Origin: Bacteroidales bacterium
GTDB taxonomy: Bacteria; Bacteroidota; Bacteroidia; Bacteroidales; P3
Direction: 5' to 3'
Assembly (NCBI GenBank): GCA_017645585.1
Contig: JAGCOF010000011.1
Location: 1-32,795 of the forward strand
DNA length: 32,795 nt
Of the stretch, positions 31,746 through 32,795 are shown in pieces. Below the pieces are notes generated by a model. That model made no database searches. It was not told where the DNA came from and worked only from the letters and a program-made list of their open reading frames with translations. Every line of letters begins with the position of its first letter. Within the stretch, counting starts at the first letter, position 1. The translations under genes and the position numbers were made by a program.

Positions 31746-32389
31746 CGAAACAAAACCGCCACATCGTCAAATATTTCCTGAGAAGATGCAGACAAAACAA
31801 TGTTCACCTGCCATTGCCCCGTGCCCAAAAGAGACGCATCCACCACACACCACTTTCCGCTGCTGTGCAACCCTGTCACCAATACATGCGCCACACCTGA
31901 TTCGTCTTCAAAAACATCCAATTTCTTCACTTTAATAATTTCACACTCCCTGCGAAGTGATATGGTATCCACCGGCACTGAATGATACCATGCCGTATCT
32001 CGGAAAGACGACATAGTAAAATGGCCTATATACACGGACTTTAATACTTGATTGTACTGAGCATCACACCAATACCAATCGCCACAAAAATACACATCCT
32101 CCCCGTTTAATATTTCGAAATCATGAATATGGCTGAACTGATATCCTTGCGAAATCACTTCCACCGTAGTACTGCCCTCTGTAGTCAGCGTGAACCTGGA
32201 AGATCCTTGATAGCAATCATAAATTAAACTCTCCCTTTCATTAACTTCCCGAATGATGGAATAATTATCCTTGAAACTCGCTGGTTCCTCCACGCTCTCC
32301 TGCGCCAATGTAGTAAAGCACAACAGGATGACTGTGAGAAAAAACACCGTTCTTAAAATAATACAACTTCTTGATAAACAGTTTTTCAT
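31733..32389 (-). CDS. N-terminal part of a frameshifted secreted protein
   Basis: 218 residues from the ATG at 32389. The signal peptide is clear (ILRTVFFLTVILLCFTTLAQ, ending about residue 30). The mature part is beta-rich with motifs such as DVYFCGDWYW, VAHVLVTGLHSSGKWCVVD and a final FDDVAVLF, reminiscent of repeated blades of a propeller, after which the frame ends in RCMM and a stop. Its upstream promoter box is TATATTTG at 32417-32424. Joined with the 31017-31745 frame the protein would be about 455 residues. Family unknown. Confidence 0.6.
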   Translation of the reverse strand: MKNCLSRSCIILRTVFFLTVILLCFTTLAQESVEEPASFKDNYSIIREVNERESLIYDCYQGSSRFTLTTEGSTTVEVISQGYQFSHIHDFEILNGEDVYFCGDWYWCDAQYNQVLKSVYIGHFTMSSFRDTAWYHSVPVDTISLRRECEIIKVKKLDVFEDESGVAHVLVTGLHSSGKWCVVDASLLGTGQWQVNIVLSASSQEIFDDVAVLFRCMM

Positions 32390-32416
32390 ATCTATTTTGA
32401 TCTGGATCTGGCACTA

Positions 32417-32424
32417 CAAATATA
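32417..32424 (-). promoter_or_regulatory. Promoter -7 box TATATTTG of the secreted-protein block
   Basis: Exact TAnnTTTG match on the minus strand, 27 nt upstream of the ATG at 32389, with a plausible start site near 32412. A TTG lies about 11 nt further upstream, but none at 19 nt. It would drive the frameshifted gene and the T9SS cargo gene. Confidence 0.55.
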
Positions 32425-32702
32425 CATGTTTTTTTCAATTATGAGGAAAAAATGTATTATTTTTCAGTTCAATTGCACATCTCTTACCAACTTGGGGGAA
32501 GAAAATGAAAATTGTATTTATGTCGTGCACGATGTATTTTTGAGCGGTTGGTAATCGGTGGTCGGGGGCCGGTGATTGGGGGCGAAACCGAAGACGACTA
32601 TGAAAACTTCGCCGGTGCCATACGCAATGGCGCTGACAACCAAACGGGAAAGATGGGATTTGGTGCGCAATGGATTGGTTATAAGTGCCGTATAAGGCAC
32701 AG
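32425..32702. other. Gene-free stretch with a G-rich heptad array
   Basis: I find no gene with a credible start, composition or family in this stretch. Open frames exist but have low-complexity, shadow-like translations. At 32547-32581 there are five contiguous 7-mers: GTTGGTA, ATCGGTG, GTCGGGG, GCCGGTG and ATTGGGG. Unlike the junction arrays these are G-rich, and only one or two units carry a stop on either strand. Confidence 0.5.
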
Positions 32703-32795
32703 ATGACTCCGAGGTGACTCCGACTGATGTACGTTTGTTGTCCCATTGTTGTCCCATTTTTGTCCCATTTAAAATGTGACAACAAATGGACAACA
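32703..32795. repeat. Head-to-head 11-bp repeats at the window edge
   Basis: Successive 11-mers from 32703: ATGACTCCGAG, GTGACTCCGAC, TGATGTACGTT, TGTTGTCCCAT, TGTTGTCCCAT and TTTTGTCCCAT (to 32768). After TTAAAATG come inverted copies; on the minus strand they read TGTTGTCACAT, then TGTTGTCC, where the window ends. The arms pair as an imperfect hairpin. This has the same plan as the array at 21270 with unrelated sequence. The right arm is cut by the window edge. Confidence 0.75.

Noticed and set aside
32435-32785. Minus-strand open frame of 116 codons at the right edge
   Set aside because: Its translation follows the 7-bp and 11-bp repeats (Pro/His/Arg stretches) and has no family resemblance or promoter.

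Overview
The window looks like a chromosomal segment of an uncultured Bacteroidales-type bacterium (phylum Bacteroidota), GC-rich except at its right end. The evidence is: promoters of the Bacteroidota form TAnnTTTG (a textbook TTTG-N19-TATCTTTG lies upstream of lpdA); almost no Shine-Dalgarno sequences; a type IX secretion (T9SS) C-terminal sorting domain; a GWxTD protein; and the Nif3 / C4-zinc-ribbon gene pair. I cannot name genus or species. I found no tRNA, rRNA, CRISPR array, integrase or transposase.

Layout. (1) 22-1302 (-): glyA. (2) 1303-1610: a gap with the glyA promoter, a perfect 20-bp palindrome and an 11-bp-period repeat array. (3) 1611-5978 (+): outer-membrane barrel protein, Nif3-like protein, C4 zinc-ribbon coiled-coil protein and histidine ammonia-lyase, tightly packed; then a MATE transporter (6051-7400). 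(4) 7375-21141 (-): one long run, lpdA, unknown protein, M23 peptidase, ispH, recF, dciA/DUF721, ABC transporter, M17 aminopeptidase, pdxA, polA, secreted coiled-coil protein. Most junctions overlap or are nearly zero. (5) 21142-21905: an AT-rich 764-nt divergent region before dnaA, with DnaA-box-like sites and a perfect 23-bp inverted repeat; it is an oriC candidate. (6) 21906-24858 (+): dnaA, flavin reductase, D-2-hydroxyacid dehydrogenase. (7) 24843-29874 (-): GT2 glycosyltransferase, LpxL-type acyltransferase, GWxTD protein, NAD synthetase. (8) 29975-32389 (-): AT-richer secreted proteins, including a T9SS cargo protein and a gene that appears frameshifted. (9) 32390-32795: gene-free, repeat-bearing end.

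How the genes fit together. The long minus run mixes chromosome replication and repair (recF, dciA, polA, facing dnaA across the putative origin) with cofactor and isoprenoid synthesis (pdxA, ispH, lpdA) and envelope work (M23, ABC). The block after dnaA adds envelope glycan and lipid genes and NAD synthesis.

The most interesting signal is not a gene. At six same-strand gene junctions the spacer is a degenerate tandem array with a period of exactly 7 bp. The heptad sequence differs at each junction, but nearly every heptad carries TAA, TGA or TAG in the sense direction. Because 7 is 1 modulo 3, three consecutive stop-bearing units can close all three frames. A second class, of period exactly 11 bp (about one helical turn) arranged head to head, sits in at least three intergenic regions, again with conserved period but different sequence. 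Two enzymes also look reduced: a NAD synthetase whose glutaminase domain lacks its catalytic Glu and Cys, and a DNA polymerase I lacking 3'-5' exonuclease residues.
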